64,000 nt of DNA from Cloacibacillus porcorum (GTDB lineage Bacteria; Synergistota; Synergistia; Synergistales; Synergistaceae), in contig NZ_CP016757.1 in the NCBI RefSeq assembly GCF_001701045.1, positions 124,001-188,000 of the forward strand. Direction: 5' to 3'. The notes below the pieces were generated by a model. It was given only the letters and a program-made list of their open reading frames with translations, did no database searches and was not told where the DNA came from. The position numbers and the translations under genes were made by a program. Shown here in pieces: positions 53,641 through 62,277 of this stretch; position 1 is the stretch's first letter, and the number at the start of each line of letters is the position of its first letter.

Positions 53641-53861
53641 TCCACCCCCAGTCCCTGCATAACGTGCGGCTCTTTACCTCACGCTACCTCAGCCGCGGCG
53701 TGTACGGCCATTATAACGCCTGACCAAATATTATTATGGGAGGCTTATGAGGGTAAATCTGTGTTATTAGATGCCTCATAAATAACTATAAGGTCGATAT
53801 TGAGTGTCACGTTGGTTTGTCAGCGCGCCGCCGCCATCGCACGCCTTTTATCTTTCCTCAG
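53641..53861. other. intergenic with TTATGAGG inverted repeat
   Basis: Contains an 8-bp inverted repeat TTATGAGG (53745-53752) / CCTCATAA (53774-53781), possibly the terminator of the PAP2 gene. No gene is seen. Confidence 0.35.
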
Positions 53862-54398
53862 TTACCGTATATTGTTCTTTCTTCCGGCGGCAAGGTCTGT
53901 CAGACGTACCCCCAGCCAGCCGCTGAGGATGCCCAGCGCCGCGCCGCCGAGAACGTCGGTCGGGAAGTGTACGTAGAGATAGAGCCGGGAGAGGGCGATC
54001 AGCGCCGCCAGCAGCCCCGCTGGGAGCCACCATCGGCTGCGGCGGAAATAGAGGGCTGACGCGGCGGCGAAGGAGGCAGCCGTATGGCCGGAAGGAAACG
54101 AATAATCCGTCGGCCGCGCCACCAGCATCTGAATGCCGGTGTTGATGTCGCATGGACGAATCCGCGCCGCTAAGGGCTTTATCAGGCCGCTGCAGAGAAA
54201 TATCTCGATCGCCAGCGCGGCGGCCACCGCGACGCCCAGCCGCCGTGTCCGGGGGAATAAAACCAGAAGCAGCGCCGCGGCGATCCAGATGAAGCCCTTA
54301 TCCCCCAGACGGGAGATAAGCGGCATCAGGTAATCTCCTACCCCGGTACGCAGATGGCTTTGGATAAAATCTAAAACGGCAAAGTCAATTTTCAGCAA
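53862..54398 (-). CDS. PAP2-family membrane phosphatase
   Basis: About 178 aa from a TTG at 54398, eight bases after AAGGAG; the longer frame has no SD. Phosphatase motifs: KPLAARIRP, SFPSGHTAA and SRLYLYVHFPTDVL with catalytic His residues. Five or six membrane helices. It probably dephosphorylates undecaprenyl pyrophosphate or phosphatidic/phosphatidylglycerol phosphate. Confidence 0.9.
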   Translation of the reverse strand: MLKIDFAVLDFIQSHLRTGVGDYLMPLISRLGDKGFIWIAAALLLVLFPRTRRLGVAVAAALAIEIFLCSGLIKPLAARIRPCDINTGIQMLVARPTDYSFPSGHTAASFAAASALYFRRSRWWLPAGLLAALIALSRLYLYVHFPTDVLGGAALGILSGWLGVRLTDLAAGRKNNIR

Positions 54399-54543
54399 GA
54401 CAACATCTCCTTGTCGCGGCGGTCCGGCAGTGCCGGATGCGCGTGCCTGTAAGACACAGACAGTATAAGGCATAAACCTCCCGCTGTAAGGAGCAGGCGG
54501 CCCTGATGTTTCTATTATTCGGCGGATATGTGGCGGATATTTT

Positions 54544-54560
54544 ATATTGATGTACAATAT
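54544..54560. promoter_or_regulatory. palindrome before second homoserine-dehydrogenase-like gene
   Basis: ATATTGATGTACAATAT is a perfect 6-bp-arm palindrome with a 5-base centre, 38 bases before the ATG. It resembles the TTGTACAA-type half-sites in front of the GntR-controlled operons. Confidence 0.45.
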
Positions 54561-54598
54561 AACTGCCGTCTTAGCAATGAATATGGAGGGGAGATTCC

Positions 54599-55642
54599 AT
54601 GGAAAAAAAGACGATAAAGATATGTATGGCGGGGTTTGGCAACGTCGGGGTACGCTTCACGCGGCTGCTGCTGGAAAAGGAGCGCGAGCTGCGCGACGAT
54701 TACGGCTGCCGGGTGCTGGTCACCGGTGTCTGCACGCGCAGCAAGGGCACGATGATGAACCCGCGGGGCCTTGATCTTGGCGGCCTTCTAATCATGAACG
54801 GCGAACTGGGGCGATTTGAGCCCGAACATCCCGATTTTGTCTCCGGCTGCGATACTCACGCGATGATCGCCGCCGCCGAGGCGGATCTTTTTATAGAGCT
54901 CAGCACCCTTTCGATCGGCGACGGGGAACCGGCTACGAGCTACATCAAAGAGGCCTTTGCCCGGGGAATGGACGTCATTACCGCGAACAAGGGGCCCGAG
55001 GCCTGGTCCTTCAATGAGCTGAAAGAGATCGCCGAGACATCGGGAAGAAAATTCCTCTACGAGACGATCGTAATGGACGGCGCCCCGATCTTCAATATGG
55101 CGCGCGCCGGACTGCGCGGCAACCGGATAATTGCGCTGCGCGGCATTCTGAACTCCACCACGAATTTTATCCTCGGCGAAATTGAGAAGGGCGGCAACTT
55201 CGCTGATGCCGTCGCCGAGGCGCAGCGGCTGCAGTTTGCCGAGGCGGACCCTTCGATGGATATTGACGGCTGGGACGGCGCGGCGAAAATATGCGCGCTC
55301 GCGAACATCCTTATGGACGCGCGTCTGACGCCGAAGGATGTGAAGGTCAAAAGCCTGGCGGGAATAGCCGCCGACGATGTGAAGGCCGCCTGGGCGGAGG
55401 GCTGCCGCATCAAATATATCTGCGGCGCGGAGCGTGGCGACGACGGCGCCGTGCGGCTCTCCGTGGAGCCGCGGCGGCTGCCTCTCTCCGACCCTATGTG
55501 CTCGGTCAACGGCCGCTCCTCGGCGCTTATCTTCCATACCGATCTGGCGGGAGAGATAATGCTGACTGAACGCGATCCCGATATCCTGCAGACCGCCTAT
55601 GGCGTCTACAGCGACCTGCTGACGCTGATCGCGGAGAGATAA
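54599..55642 (+). CDS. homoserine-dehydrogenase-like oxidoreductase (copy 2)
   Basis: 347 aa, the same length as copy 1 at 38640 and about two-thirds identical by eye. MAGFGNVGVRFTRLLLEKE, MDVITANKGP and EADPSMDIDGWDGAAK carry the nucleotide and catalytic motifs. There is no ACT domain. GGAGGGGA lies before the ATG. Unlike copy 1 it stands alone under its own palindromic operator, so it may be the housekeeping enzyme or a partner for another substrate. Confidence 0.87.
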   Translation: MEKKTIKICMAGFGNVGVRFTRLLLEKERELRDDYGCRVLVTGVCTRSKGTMMNPRGLDLGGLLIMNGELGRFEPEHPDFVSGCDTHAMIAAAEADLFIELSTLSIGDGEPATSYIKEAFARGMDVITANKGPEAWSFNELKEIAETSGRKFLYETIVMDGAPIFNMARAGLRGNRIIALRGILNSTTNFILGEIEKGGNFADAVAEAQRLQFAEADPSMDIDGWDGAAKICALANILMDARLTPKDVKVKSLAGIAADDVKAAWAEGCRIKYICGAERGDDGAVRLSVEPRRLPLSDPMCSVNGRSSALIFHTDLAGEIMLTERDPDILQTAYGVYSDLLTLIAER

Positions 55643-55668
55643 AACGGCGGGACAAATAACAAACTGTT

Positions 55669-55696
55669 AGGGGCCGGTAAGGTTTCGGCCCCTTTC
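55669..55696 (+). terminator. terminator after homoserine-dehydrogenase-like copy 2
   Basis: AGGGGCCG pairs with CGGCCCCT around GTAAGGTTT and is followed by TTCTATG. The remaining bases to 55923 hold no recognisable gene. Confidence 0.85.
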
Positions 55697-55923
55697 TATG
55701 TGTGGCATTTCCTTTATGAAAAAACCCGGCGGCCTGGGGAGCCGTTGGCGTTCACGCTGTTTTGGGCTGCTGCGGACCTTGTGAAGCCAAGGGTGTGATG
55801 GTAAAATATTTACATTACTTATCAGCCGCTGGCCCTATTTCATAGTTGTTATAAACGTTGCTGTGGCTGATGTACTTTCTTATATATCATACAAGTAATC
55901 TGTAAGGGGAGCTCTTATATATT

Positions 55924-56136
55924 ATGTCAAACGAAGACAGGATACGGTTTTCTTTTTTACTTATTATCACGGTCATAGTATTTACTCTAAATGTACAGAT
56001 AACCCAGGCTAACCGCCGGGGGCTCAGTGAGCTTGACTCACTCTTTGACGGCTACCTGACGTCGACGGCGCGGCAGTGGGCCGACGCTTCGGAGGCCGAC
56101 GCGCAGCAGTACCAGGCCGGTCCTGAGATACAATAG
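55924..56136 (+). CDS. small single-span membrane protein, unknown
   Basis: 70 aa. One membrane helix near residues 8-25 (FSFLLIITVIVFTLNVQI), then a polar, acidic tail. GGGGAG lies about 12 bases before the ATG, and a terminator follows. Nothing similar was recognised. Confidence 0.55.
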   Translation: MSNEDRIRFSFLLIITVIVFTLNVQITQANRRGLSELDSLFDGYLTSTARQWADASEADAQQYQAGPEIQ

Positions 56137-56212
56137 CGGCGGCGAATCTTTTGAGAGGAGCGGTTATATTCGCCGCGTCCTTAAATCTGCCCTTTATCTG
56201 GTATTCATTCAA

Positions 56213-56240
56213 AGTCCGGCGAATAGCCGGGCTTTTTATT
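56213..56240 (+). terminator. terminator after the small membrane protein
   Basis: AGTCCGGC pairs with GCCGGGCT (one G-U) around GAATA and is followed by TTTTATTTT. Confidence 0.8.
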
Positions 56241-56285
56241 TTGCCTGTTCATAACGGCGGGCGGCTTCGTGCCCGCCGCCGGAAA

Positions 56286-57359
56286 TCAGGGCAGCAGAGG
56301 CATTACGTCGGAGGGGGCGACCTTCAGATAGATAGTCTCGCCCGCGCGGTAATTCTTTGCGAGCTCCTTTGAGAGCTCTATGCGTATCACCGCGAAATTG
56401 CTCTCCGACTTGGTCTCGTTTGGCCGTACGGTGATAATTGCCGAAAAAACGTCGTCGCGTACCTCGATGATCTCCGCCCGCATCGTATTTTCGTTGCGCT
56501 CTCTCTCGGCAACGGGGATCAGATAATGGGCGCGCACCCCAACATAACGTGCCTCGTCCGGTATCAGATGCGCGCTGGTGAATGTCATGTTCCAGTCGCT
56601 CGCGCGCAGGCGGCGGCTGTCGATGATCTCAATACGCGAGAAATTCTTGCAGCCTGAGAGAATCGCCGCGGCGAGCGTCGGCGGCGCGTCGAAAAATTCA
56701 CTTACCGTTTTCACCGGCTCCGAATGCCCCTCGTTTATCACGCAGACCCGGTCGCATAGCCTGTAGACCTCGTCGCGGTTGTGCGAGACATAGATCGTCG
56801 TGCCGGAATACTCGCGCAGTATTCGTGAAAGTTTCAGCTCAAGCTGCCAGTGGAGGAAGCTGTCCAGCGCCGAGAGCGGCTCGTCAAGCATAATCACCGC
56901 GGGATCACTTGCCATGATGCGCGCGAGCGCCACCCGCTGCTGCTGTCCGCCGGAGAGCTGCGAGGGATAATGGTCCTCCAGCCCGGAGATGAAAAAGCGC
57001 CGCGCGATCTCCTGATAACGCTCCTCCTTATTCGCGTTCCGCCCCGCGCCGTGCTCGAATACCGTCATGATATTCTGTCGTGTCGTCATATTTGGAAAGA
57101 GCGCGTAATTCTGAAACAGCAGCCCCGTCCGGCGCTGCTGAGGGCGCAGATTTATTCCTCTCTTTGAATCGAAAAAGGTCACTCCGTCGACGATGATCTG
57201 CCCCTCGTCGGGCGTCACGATACCGGCGATGCACTTCAGCGTCATGCTTTTGCCGCAGCCGGAGCCGCCGAGCAGCGCAAGCACTTCATTGCCGGCCTCA
57301 AAATCTACTTCAAGGGAAAAGCTTCCGAGCCTCTTCTTAAAATTGATGATCGCGGACAT
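56286..57359 (-). CDS. modC: molybdate/tungstate-type ABC transporter ATPase
   Basis: 357 aa. Walker A GGSGCGKSM, signature LSGGQQQRVAL and Walker B VIMLDEPLSALD. The C-terminal 120 residues form a TOBE-type domain (VGVRAHYLIPV, VFSAIITV) as in ModC. It follows modB by 12 bases. It energises oxyanion import; molybdate and tungstate cannot be distinguished by eye. Confidence 0.93.
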   Translation of the reverse strand: MSAIINFKKRLGSFSLEVDFEAGNEVLALLGGSGCGKSMTLKCIAGIVTPDEGQIIVDGVTFFDSKRGINLRPQQRRTGLLFQNYALFPNMTTRQNIMTVFEHGAGRNANKEERYQEIARRFFISGLEDHYPSQLSGGQQQRVALARIMASDPAVIMLDEPLSALDSFLHWQLELKLSRILREYSGTTIYVSHNRDEVYRLCDRVCVINEGHSEPVKTVSEFFDAPPTLAAAILSGCKNFSRIEIIDSRRLRASDWNMTFTSAHLIPDEARYVGVRAHYLIPVAERERNENTMRAEIIEVRDDVFSAIITVRPNETKSESNFAVIRIELSKELAKNYRAGETIYLKVAPSDVMPLLP

Positions 57360-57371
57360 TCCGGCCCCTCC

Positions 57372-58082
57372 CTACTTCCGTTCGAACTCTTCGCTCAGAG
57401 TGTGGTTCACGGCGCGCCCCTTGGGCTGCCTGTAGCTGTTCTCAAGCATATTCACCGCGACAAGCACGACGAAGGAGATCACCAGATTCACCATTACCCA
57501 CTTATAGGCCGCCGCGTCGTTGCCCTCACGCCAAAGCTGATAGACCGTCGTCGATATTGTCGCCGTGCGTCCCGGGATATAGCCGGTGACCATCGTCGTC
57601 GCGCCATATTCGCCGAGGGCGCGCGCGAAGGCCAGCACCGTTGCCGCAAGAATGCCGTCCTTACAGTTCGGCACCATAATATGCCAGAAAATATAAGTAT
57701 TTGAAAGCCCCAGAGTCTGGGCACTGTAGGTTAGATTATGGTCGAATCCGTCAAAGGCCCCGCGTACCGTGCGGTACATCAGCGGGAAAGTCACAATCGC
57801 CGTCGCGAAGATCGCCGAATACCAGGTCATCGTGAGGCGGAAGCCGAAAAGCTCCATCACAACGGAACCGATCGGTCCGAGCGGCCCTATCGTCTTCAGC
57901 AGGAAAAAACCGACCACCGTCGGCGGCAGCACCATCGGCAGCGTCAGCAGACAGTCCAGCACTCCCTTCGTGAACTTCGAGGTCTTAGAGATATAATAGG
58001 CGGCGCAGATGCCGGTGAAAAAAGTTATAAAAGTAGAAATCCCCGCGATCCTCAGCGAGTTATATAAAGGAAACCAATCCAA
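57372..58082 (-). CDS. modB: molybdate/tungstate-type ABC transporter permease
   Basis: 236 aa from a TTG at 58082, nine bases after GGGGAG. Five or six helices. LTLPMVLPPTVVGFFLL and ARALGEYGATTMVTGYIPG are diagnostic of ModB. It lies downstream of modA after an intergenic terminator-like hairpin. Confidence 0.95.
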   Translation of the reverse strand: MDWFPLYNSLRIAGISTFITFFTGICAAYYISKTSKFTKGVLDCLLTLPMVLPPTVVGFFLLKTIGPLGPIGSVVMELFGFRLTMTWYSAIFATAIVTFPLMYRTVRGAFDGFDHNLTYSAQTLGLSNTYIFWHIMVPNCKDGILAATVLAFARALGEYGATTMVTGYIPGRTATISTTVYQLWREGNDAAAYKWVMVNLVISFVVLVAVNMLENSYRQPKGRAVNHTLSEEFERK

Positions 58083-58240
58083 AAACCGTCACTCCCCGCG
58101 GCCTGAACGCCGCCCGTTATTCTAAATCAATAGACAAAAAAAGCCAATTATAAAGCCGCTGTGTTCGACTGCCCCGCCAGCCTTACTACACGAAGCAGGG
58201 GCTTGTCGGCCATGCCGTCTGCCGTTTGCTTAATAAAAAA

Positions 58241-58262
58241 GGGGCCGATATGTTTCGGCCCC
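58241..58262 (-). terminator. terminator/attenuator between modA and modB
   Basis: GGGGCCGA pairs with TCGGCCCC around a 6-base loop; on the minus strand TTTTTTATTA follows. It would make modA more abundant than modBC. Confidence 0.85.
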
Positions 58263-58302
58263 TTCACACGAGGAGAGAGGAGAAGTTATATCTGCCTGAA
58301 TA

Positions 58303-59070
58303 TTACTTCTCCGGAATAGCAAATCCTATCTTCTTAAATACGTTCGCGCAGGCGTCGCTCTTGAGGAACTTCACAAAAGCCTCGGCCGCCGCCTTATTCT
58401 TCGTATCCTTCATGATCGCCGCGGGATAGACGATCGGCTTGTGCGTATCCTTCGGTGCTGAGGCTACCACCTCAACCGCGTCCGAGGTCGCCGCGTCGGT
58501 GCTGTAAACCACGCCGCAGCTGACGGCCGCCGCCGCCGTCTGCGCAAGGACCTCCTTGACGTTGCTTGCGAAGGTGATCTTATTTTCAGACTTCAGCTTG
58601 TCCCAGATGCCCATATTCTTGAAGATCTCTTCCGAATACTGTCCCACAGGAACGTCGGAGTTGCCGAGGGCGATCAGCTTTACCTTATCGGTGACGACAT
58701 CCGAGAAATTATTGATACCGGTCGCGTTCTTACCCTTGGGGACGATGAGGACGACCTTGTTGGCGACGATGTTGAAGCGTGTTCCCGGCATTACGAACTT
58801 GTCGTTGATCGCGTTCATTTGCTTCTGCCCGGCGGAGATGAAGATGTCGCACTCCGCACCCTGCTCGATCTGTGTCTTGAGCGTGCCGCTGGAGTCAAAA
58901 TTGTAGACAATCTTTACGTTGGGGTCTGCCTTCTGGTACATCTGCGCGATCTGGTTCATCGATTCCGTCATCGAGGCCGCCGCAAAGACGGAAAGTTCTG
59001 TCGCCGCGAAGACCGGGGCCGCCGCGAGAACCACGGCGCAAACCAGCGCTAAAAACGATAATTTCTTCAT
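58303..59070 (-). CDS. modA: molybdate/tungstate-type ABC transporter binding protein
   Basis: 255 aa. Signal peptide MKKLSFLALVCAVVLAAAPVFA. ELSVFAAASMTESM, NFDSSGTLKTQIEQGAECDIF and the C-terminal FVKFLKSDACANVFKKIGF are ModA blocks. It captures molybdate or tungstate in the periplasm, needed for molybdo- or tungsto-enzymes of anaerobes. It is the first gene of modABC and lies under a palindromic operator. Confidence 0.95.
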   Translation of the reverse strand: MKKLSFLALVCAVVLAAAPVFAATELSVFAAASMTESMNQIAQMYQKADPNVKIVYNFDSSGTLKTQIEQGAECDIFISAGQKQMNAINDKFVMPGTRFNIVANKVVLIVPKGKNATGINNFSDVVTDKVKLIALGNSDVPVGQYSEEIFKNMGIWDKLKSENKITFASNVKEVLAQTAAAAVSCGVVYSTDAATSDAVEVVASAPKDTHKPIVYPAAIMKDTKNKAAAEAFVKFLKSDACANVFKKIGFAIPEK

Positions 59071-59118
59071 AAAATTCGCTCCTTTATCTTCTGTATATCA
59101 CGGCTGCCCGCCGCATAA

Positions 59119-59171
59119 AGAGATTATATATCGTCGCGGTCTTTATTGCAATGTACTTGCGTTGCAATAAA
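59119..59171 (-). promoter_or_regulatory. modA promoter and palindromic operator
   Basis: TTTATTGCAA (59142-59151) and TTGCAATAAA (59162-59171) form a perfect palindrome with a 10-base centre. On the minus strand the inner TTGCAA serves as -35, followed after 17 bases by TATAAT. A repressor bound there would block the promoter; a molybdate or tungstate sensor is the obvious guess. Confidence 0.6.
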
Positions 59172-59551
59172 AATATAAACGGTGTGAGATAATACAAAAA
59201 ATAGTTAATGAAGGTAAAAATTGCCGTGATTTACCGTTAAACAGTACAAAGATCGGAAAGCTGAGGAAAACCCACCCAGCCGTGAAAGCGGCCTCTCGTC
59301 TATCGACCGTCAATGGCCGAATCGCCCATGTGCGGCCTTTTGGGGGCTGCTGTAATCTTTTTTGCTTTAATACGCAGCTTTGGATATCACGATGTCATCT
59401 GGCGCGATAATTCACGGATATAATTCCCTCTATCACTGAAATGAGGCACTTTGATTTACGAAGCTTTCATGATACACTAACCAGGCCCACAGCTGACAAT
59501 AAAACATTTGGCTCCGATAAGTAAATAAAAAAATTTTTTGGAGGGGTAACA
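59172..59551. other. intergenic, modA to glutamine synthetase
   Basis: No gene is visible. TTGATT at about 59451 and TACACT 16 bases later form a plausible promoter for the glutamine synthetase gene. Confidence 0.4.
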
Positions 59552-60904
59552 ATGCAACTGGAACGGTATAACGGACACATAGAAGAAGCAGACTTTCTCA
59601 ACCTGCTGATGGTAGACATTGCGGGGAATATCCGCAGCGTCTCTCTGCCTCACGGGTATATCTCCGACAAGGTGCTTCGGGAGGGTATCGGCTTCGACGC
59701 CTCGAATTACGGCTATGCGAAGGTGAACAACTCGGACATGGTGGCGATCCCGGATATGTCCACCGCCTTCTTTGAGATTCGCGACGATTACAAAATGCTG
59801 CATGTGCTCTGCGACGTCGTCTCAACGGAGCGCGAGACCTTTGACCAGTATCCGCGGAACGTCATCCGCAATGCGCAGAAATTCCTGCGCGACAATAAGA
59901 TCGCCGACACGGCGAAGGTACTTGTCGAACTTGAGTATTATGTCTTTGAGGAGGCGGAGTACGCAAGCGGCATTGAAGGGGCCTTCTACCGCGTGAAGTC
60001 CTCCGAAGGGCTTGGCGAGGGCTACAACGACAAGCCGCGCGTCGGACTGCACGGCGCTTACCACCGTATGCCGCCCGACGACAGCTATATGGATTTCCGC
60101 AACGAGACGGTGCATCTCATGGAGGTGCTCGGCATCCCCGTGAAGTACCACCATCACGAGGTGGCGGTCTCCCAGCTGGAGATAGAGCTCGACTTTATGG
60201 ATATGGCGCATGCCGCGGACATGGTTTCACTCGCAAAGTGGATAATCCGCCAGGTCGCCTCAGAGTGGGGGCTGTGCGTCACCTTCATGCCCAAGCCTCT
60301 CTACAAGATGCCGGGCAACGGGATGCACGTCCATCAGTTCCTTGAAAAAGATGGAAAGTCGATCTTTCCCGGCGACGTGCTGTTCAGCCTTTCACAGGAG
60401 GGACTCTCCTACATCGCGGGCATGCTTTCACACAGCCTAACCGGCAGTCTGCTTGCCTTCGCCTGCCCCAGCACGAACAGCTACCGCCGCCTCGTTCATG
60501 GTTACGAAGCGCCGGTCTCCGCTACCTTTGCAAAGGGGTCGCGCGCGGCCGCGGTGCGTATTCCCGGATATGTGAAAAAAGAGGAGACGCGTGTTGAATA
60601 CCGCACCGGCGACGCCTCGTGCAACCTCTACTTCTTCCTCGCGGCGATGGTGCTCGCGGGCGCGGACGGCATAATCAGAAAGATGGACCCCGTGGCGCTA
60701 GGCTACCAGAGCCAGGACGCGAAAGAGGAGCTTACCTTCCCGCTCAATCTCAACGCCGTGCTTGACGGTGTGGAAAAAGACAAAGAATACCTCGCTCCCG
60801 CCTTCCCGGAGAAGCTCATCGAACTCTGGACGAAGGCCAAGCGTGCAGAGGCTGAGTACATCTACAACGCTCCGACGCCGCAGGAATATGAGCTCTACTT
60901 TTAA
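59552..60904 (+). CDS. glutamine synthetase, type I family, diverged
   Basis: 450 aa; GGAGGGG before the ATG. Active-site blocks are recognisable: LVELEYYVFEEAEY (metal Glu pair), HHHEVAVSQLEIELDF, NGMHVHQFL, NSYRRLVHGYEAP and RVEYRTGDAS. They are divergent: FDASNYGY replaces the common FDGSS, and the catalytic-arginine segment reads FAKGSRAAAVRIP instead of the usual RNRSA form. The length fits the GSI-alpha class without an adenylylation site. It may be a true glutamine synthetase or a gamma-glutamyl-amine ligase. It stands alone. Confidence 0.82.
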   Translation: MQLERYNGHIEEADFLNLLMVDIAGNIRSVSLPHGYISDKVLREGIGFDASNYGYAKVNNSDMVAIPDMSTAFFEIRDDYKMLHVLCDVVSTERETFDQYPRNVIRNAQKFLRDNKIADTAKVLVELEYYVFEEAEYASGIEGAFYRVKSSEGLGEGYNDKPRVGLHGAYHRMPPDDSYMDFRNETVHLMEVLGIPVKYHHHEVAVSQLEIELDFMDMAHAADMVSLAKWIIRQVASEWGLCVTFMPKPLYKMPGNGMHVHQFLEKDGKSIFPGDVLFSLSQEGLSYIAGMLSHSLTGSLLAFACPSTNSYRRLVHGYEAPVSATFAKGSRAAAVRIPGYVKKEETRVEYRTGDASCNLYFFLAAMVLAGADGIIRKMDPVALGYQSQDAKEELTFPLNLNAVLDGVEKDKEYLAPAFPEKLIELWTKAKRAEAEYIYNAPTPQEYELYF

Positions 60905-60922
60905 TTAATTAAAAAGAAAACG

Positions 60923-60953
60923 AAAGCGCCTCTCCTGAAAAGGGAGGCGCTTT
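60923..60953. terminator. bidirectional terminator (glutamine synthetase / deacylase)
   Basis: AAAGCGCCTCTCC pairs with GGGAGGCGCTTT around TGAAAA; T's and A's flank both sides. Confidence 0.9.
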
Positions 60954-60985
60954 TGTTTTCTTGTATATTATGCCTCGCGAAGAAT

Positions 60986-61927
60986 CTAGCGGCAGACTCC
61001 GACGGCGGCGACGAAATCTTTCTCCGTCATCGCGGCGCTCTCCGACATGAAAAGCACCTTGCCGTCGATCGGCGCAAGGACCTTTTCCGTAGGTGTGCCG
61101 AAATAGTCGGTGAGCAGCCCGATCATCTGGCCGCGCCTGACCATATCTCCCACGCTGACCCTCCGGTAGTGAATGCCGCGGCTTTTGGCGTACACCATCT
61201 CCATATTTTCAAATATCTGCGGCCTGCCCACCGGCTGAACATTGCCGCGCAGGGTGCCGAAGCGGCGCAGGACATTCTTTATCCCCTCGGTGTGGGTGTT
61301 TACGCTGTCGGCTGAGGCGATCCCCAGGCCGCCGGTCTGGAATAGGGCGGAGGGGATGCCGATGTTCTCGTAGACGCTCGCGTAGCAGGTGCCCTTATCG
61401 GACCAGCGACCCTCCGTCTCCGTTATCATGATATTCGGCAGCCCGTAGTAATAGGCCATCTCATGTGAACGGTCGTTGAGCTCCCCTTTTCTGCCGCGGT
61501 GATATATCGCGAACGGCGCGGATCTCTCCAGCACCTCGCCGCAGTGGAGGTCCATATGATAGTCGGCCCCCTTTATTTCGTCGAATATCTTTGCCGCCAG
61601 CACGCCGTTATAGCTCCCTTTGGCCTTGCCCGGAAAGCTGCGGTTAAGATTGTTCTTGTCCAACGGTGAAAATGATACGCTGCGTGATTCAAAGGCGGCG
61701 GTGTCGCAGACGGTGATGATCTTTACGCTGCCCTTGATATCAGCGGGCGACAGCTCGCGGAACAGCTTGATCGCCGCCAGCACGCCGCAGTATTCGCCGC
61801 CGTGTATCCCCGCGGTGACTACCGCGTCGGGTCCCTCGACGTCGCCGATAACAAGGGCGACGGGAAGCTCAATCTTCCTGCCGTCCTCTGTCTGGAATTG
61901 GAGTAACTCTGTCTTTTTTCCTCCCAT
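60986..61927 (-). CDS. succinylglutamate desuccinylase/aspartoacylase-family deacylase
   Basis: About 313 aa from the ATG at 61927, with AGAGGGAAG upstream. M14-like zinc ligands are in AGIHGGEYCG (His, Glu) and YHMDLHCGE (His). NLNRSFPGKAKG carries the substrate arginine motif. LAPIDGKVLF is the C-terminal beta-barrel. It should remove an acyl group from an N-acylated amino acid or similar compound. The adjacent XRE-cupin gene may control it. Confidence 0.9.
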   Translation of the reverse strand: MGGKKTELLQFQTEDGRKIELPVALVIGDVEGPDAVVTAGIHGGEYCGVLAAIKLFRELSPADIKGSVKIITVCDTAAFESRSVSFSPLDKNNLNRSFPGKAKGSYNGVLAAKIFDEIKGADYHMDLHCGEVLERSAPFAIYHRGRKGELNDRSHEMAYYYGLPNIMITETEGRWSDKGTCYASVYENIGIPSALFQTGGLGIASADSVNTHTEGIKNVLRRFGTLRGNVQPVGRPQIFENMEMVYAKSRGIHYRRVSVGDMVRRGQMIGLLTDYFGTPTEKVLAPIDGKVLFMSESAAMTEKDFVAAVGVCR

Positions 61928-61967
61928 TTCAACTTCCCTCTTTTTCAATATATTTTTTACCGAACGT

Positions 61968-62045
61968 GGAAAATATCAGTCCCCTGTGATATTTCCAATA
62001 GCTTTCTCAATTATCCCTATTATTCTATTATCAGATAACTGATAA
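61968..62045. promoter_or_regulatory. two palindromes upstream of the deacylase
   Basis: TTATCAGATAACTGATAA (62028-62045) is a perfect 7-bp-arm palindrome. GGAAAATATCA...TGATATTTCC (61968-61996) is a second, with one bulge. Both lie between the deacylase start and the XRE-cupin gene and share TATCA half-sites, suggesting operators of that regulator. Confidence 0.5.
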
Positions 62046-62080
62046 GAATAAAATTATAAAAAAGAGATAAAAAGGAGCCG

Positions 62081-62176
62081 ATGAAATACAGCCCTCTTTA
62101 TCCTGCTATCTGTCTAATTCTCAGTCTGTGCGGCGATACTGAGCAGTACTTTAAAGCGATGACTTTACAATGCTAA
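62081..62176 (+). CDS. possible 31-aa small protein
   Basis: A 31-codon ORF on the plus strand has AAAGGAG four bases before its ATG. It begins MKYSPLYPAICLILSLCGDT and is partly hydrophobic with two cysteines near the middle. It may be a small secreted or membrane peptide. No match was recognised, and no terminator was noted after it. The rest of 61949-62277 is AT-rich promoter DNA. Confidence 0.35.
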   Translation: MKYSPLYPAICLILSLCGDTEQYFKAMTLQC

Positions 62177-62277
62177 AATTATATATACATAAACACCAAT
62201 AGCTATTATACCTCAAATACGAGAATTTCCGCGTTAAAAACAGTCCGCCGCAATTTCATCCGGCGTGGTACTTTCTG

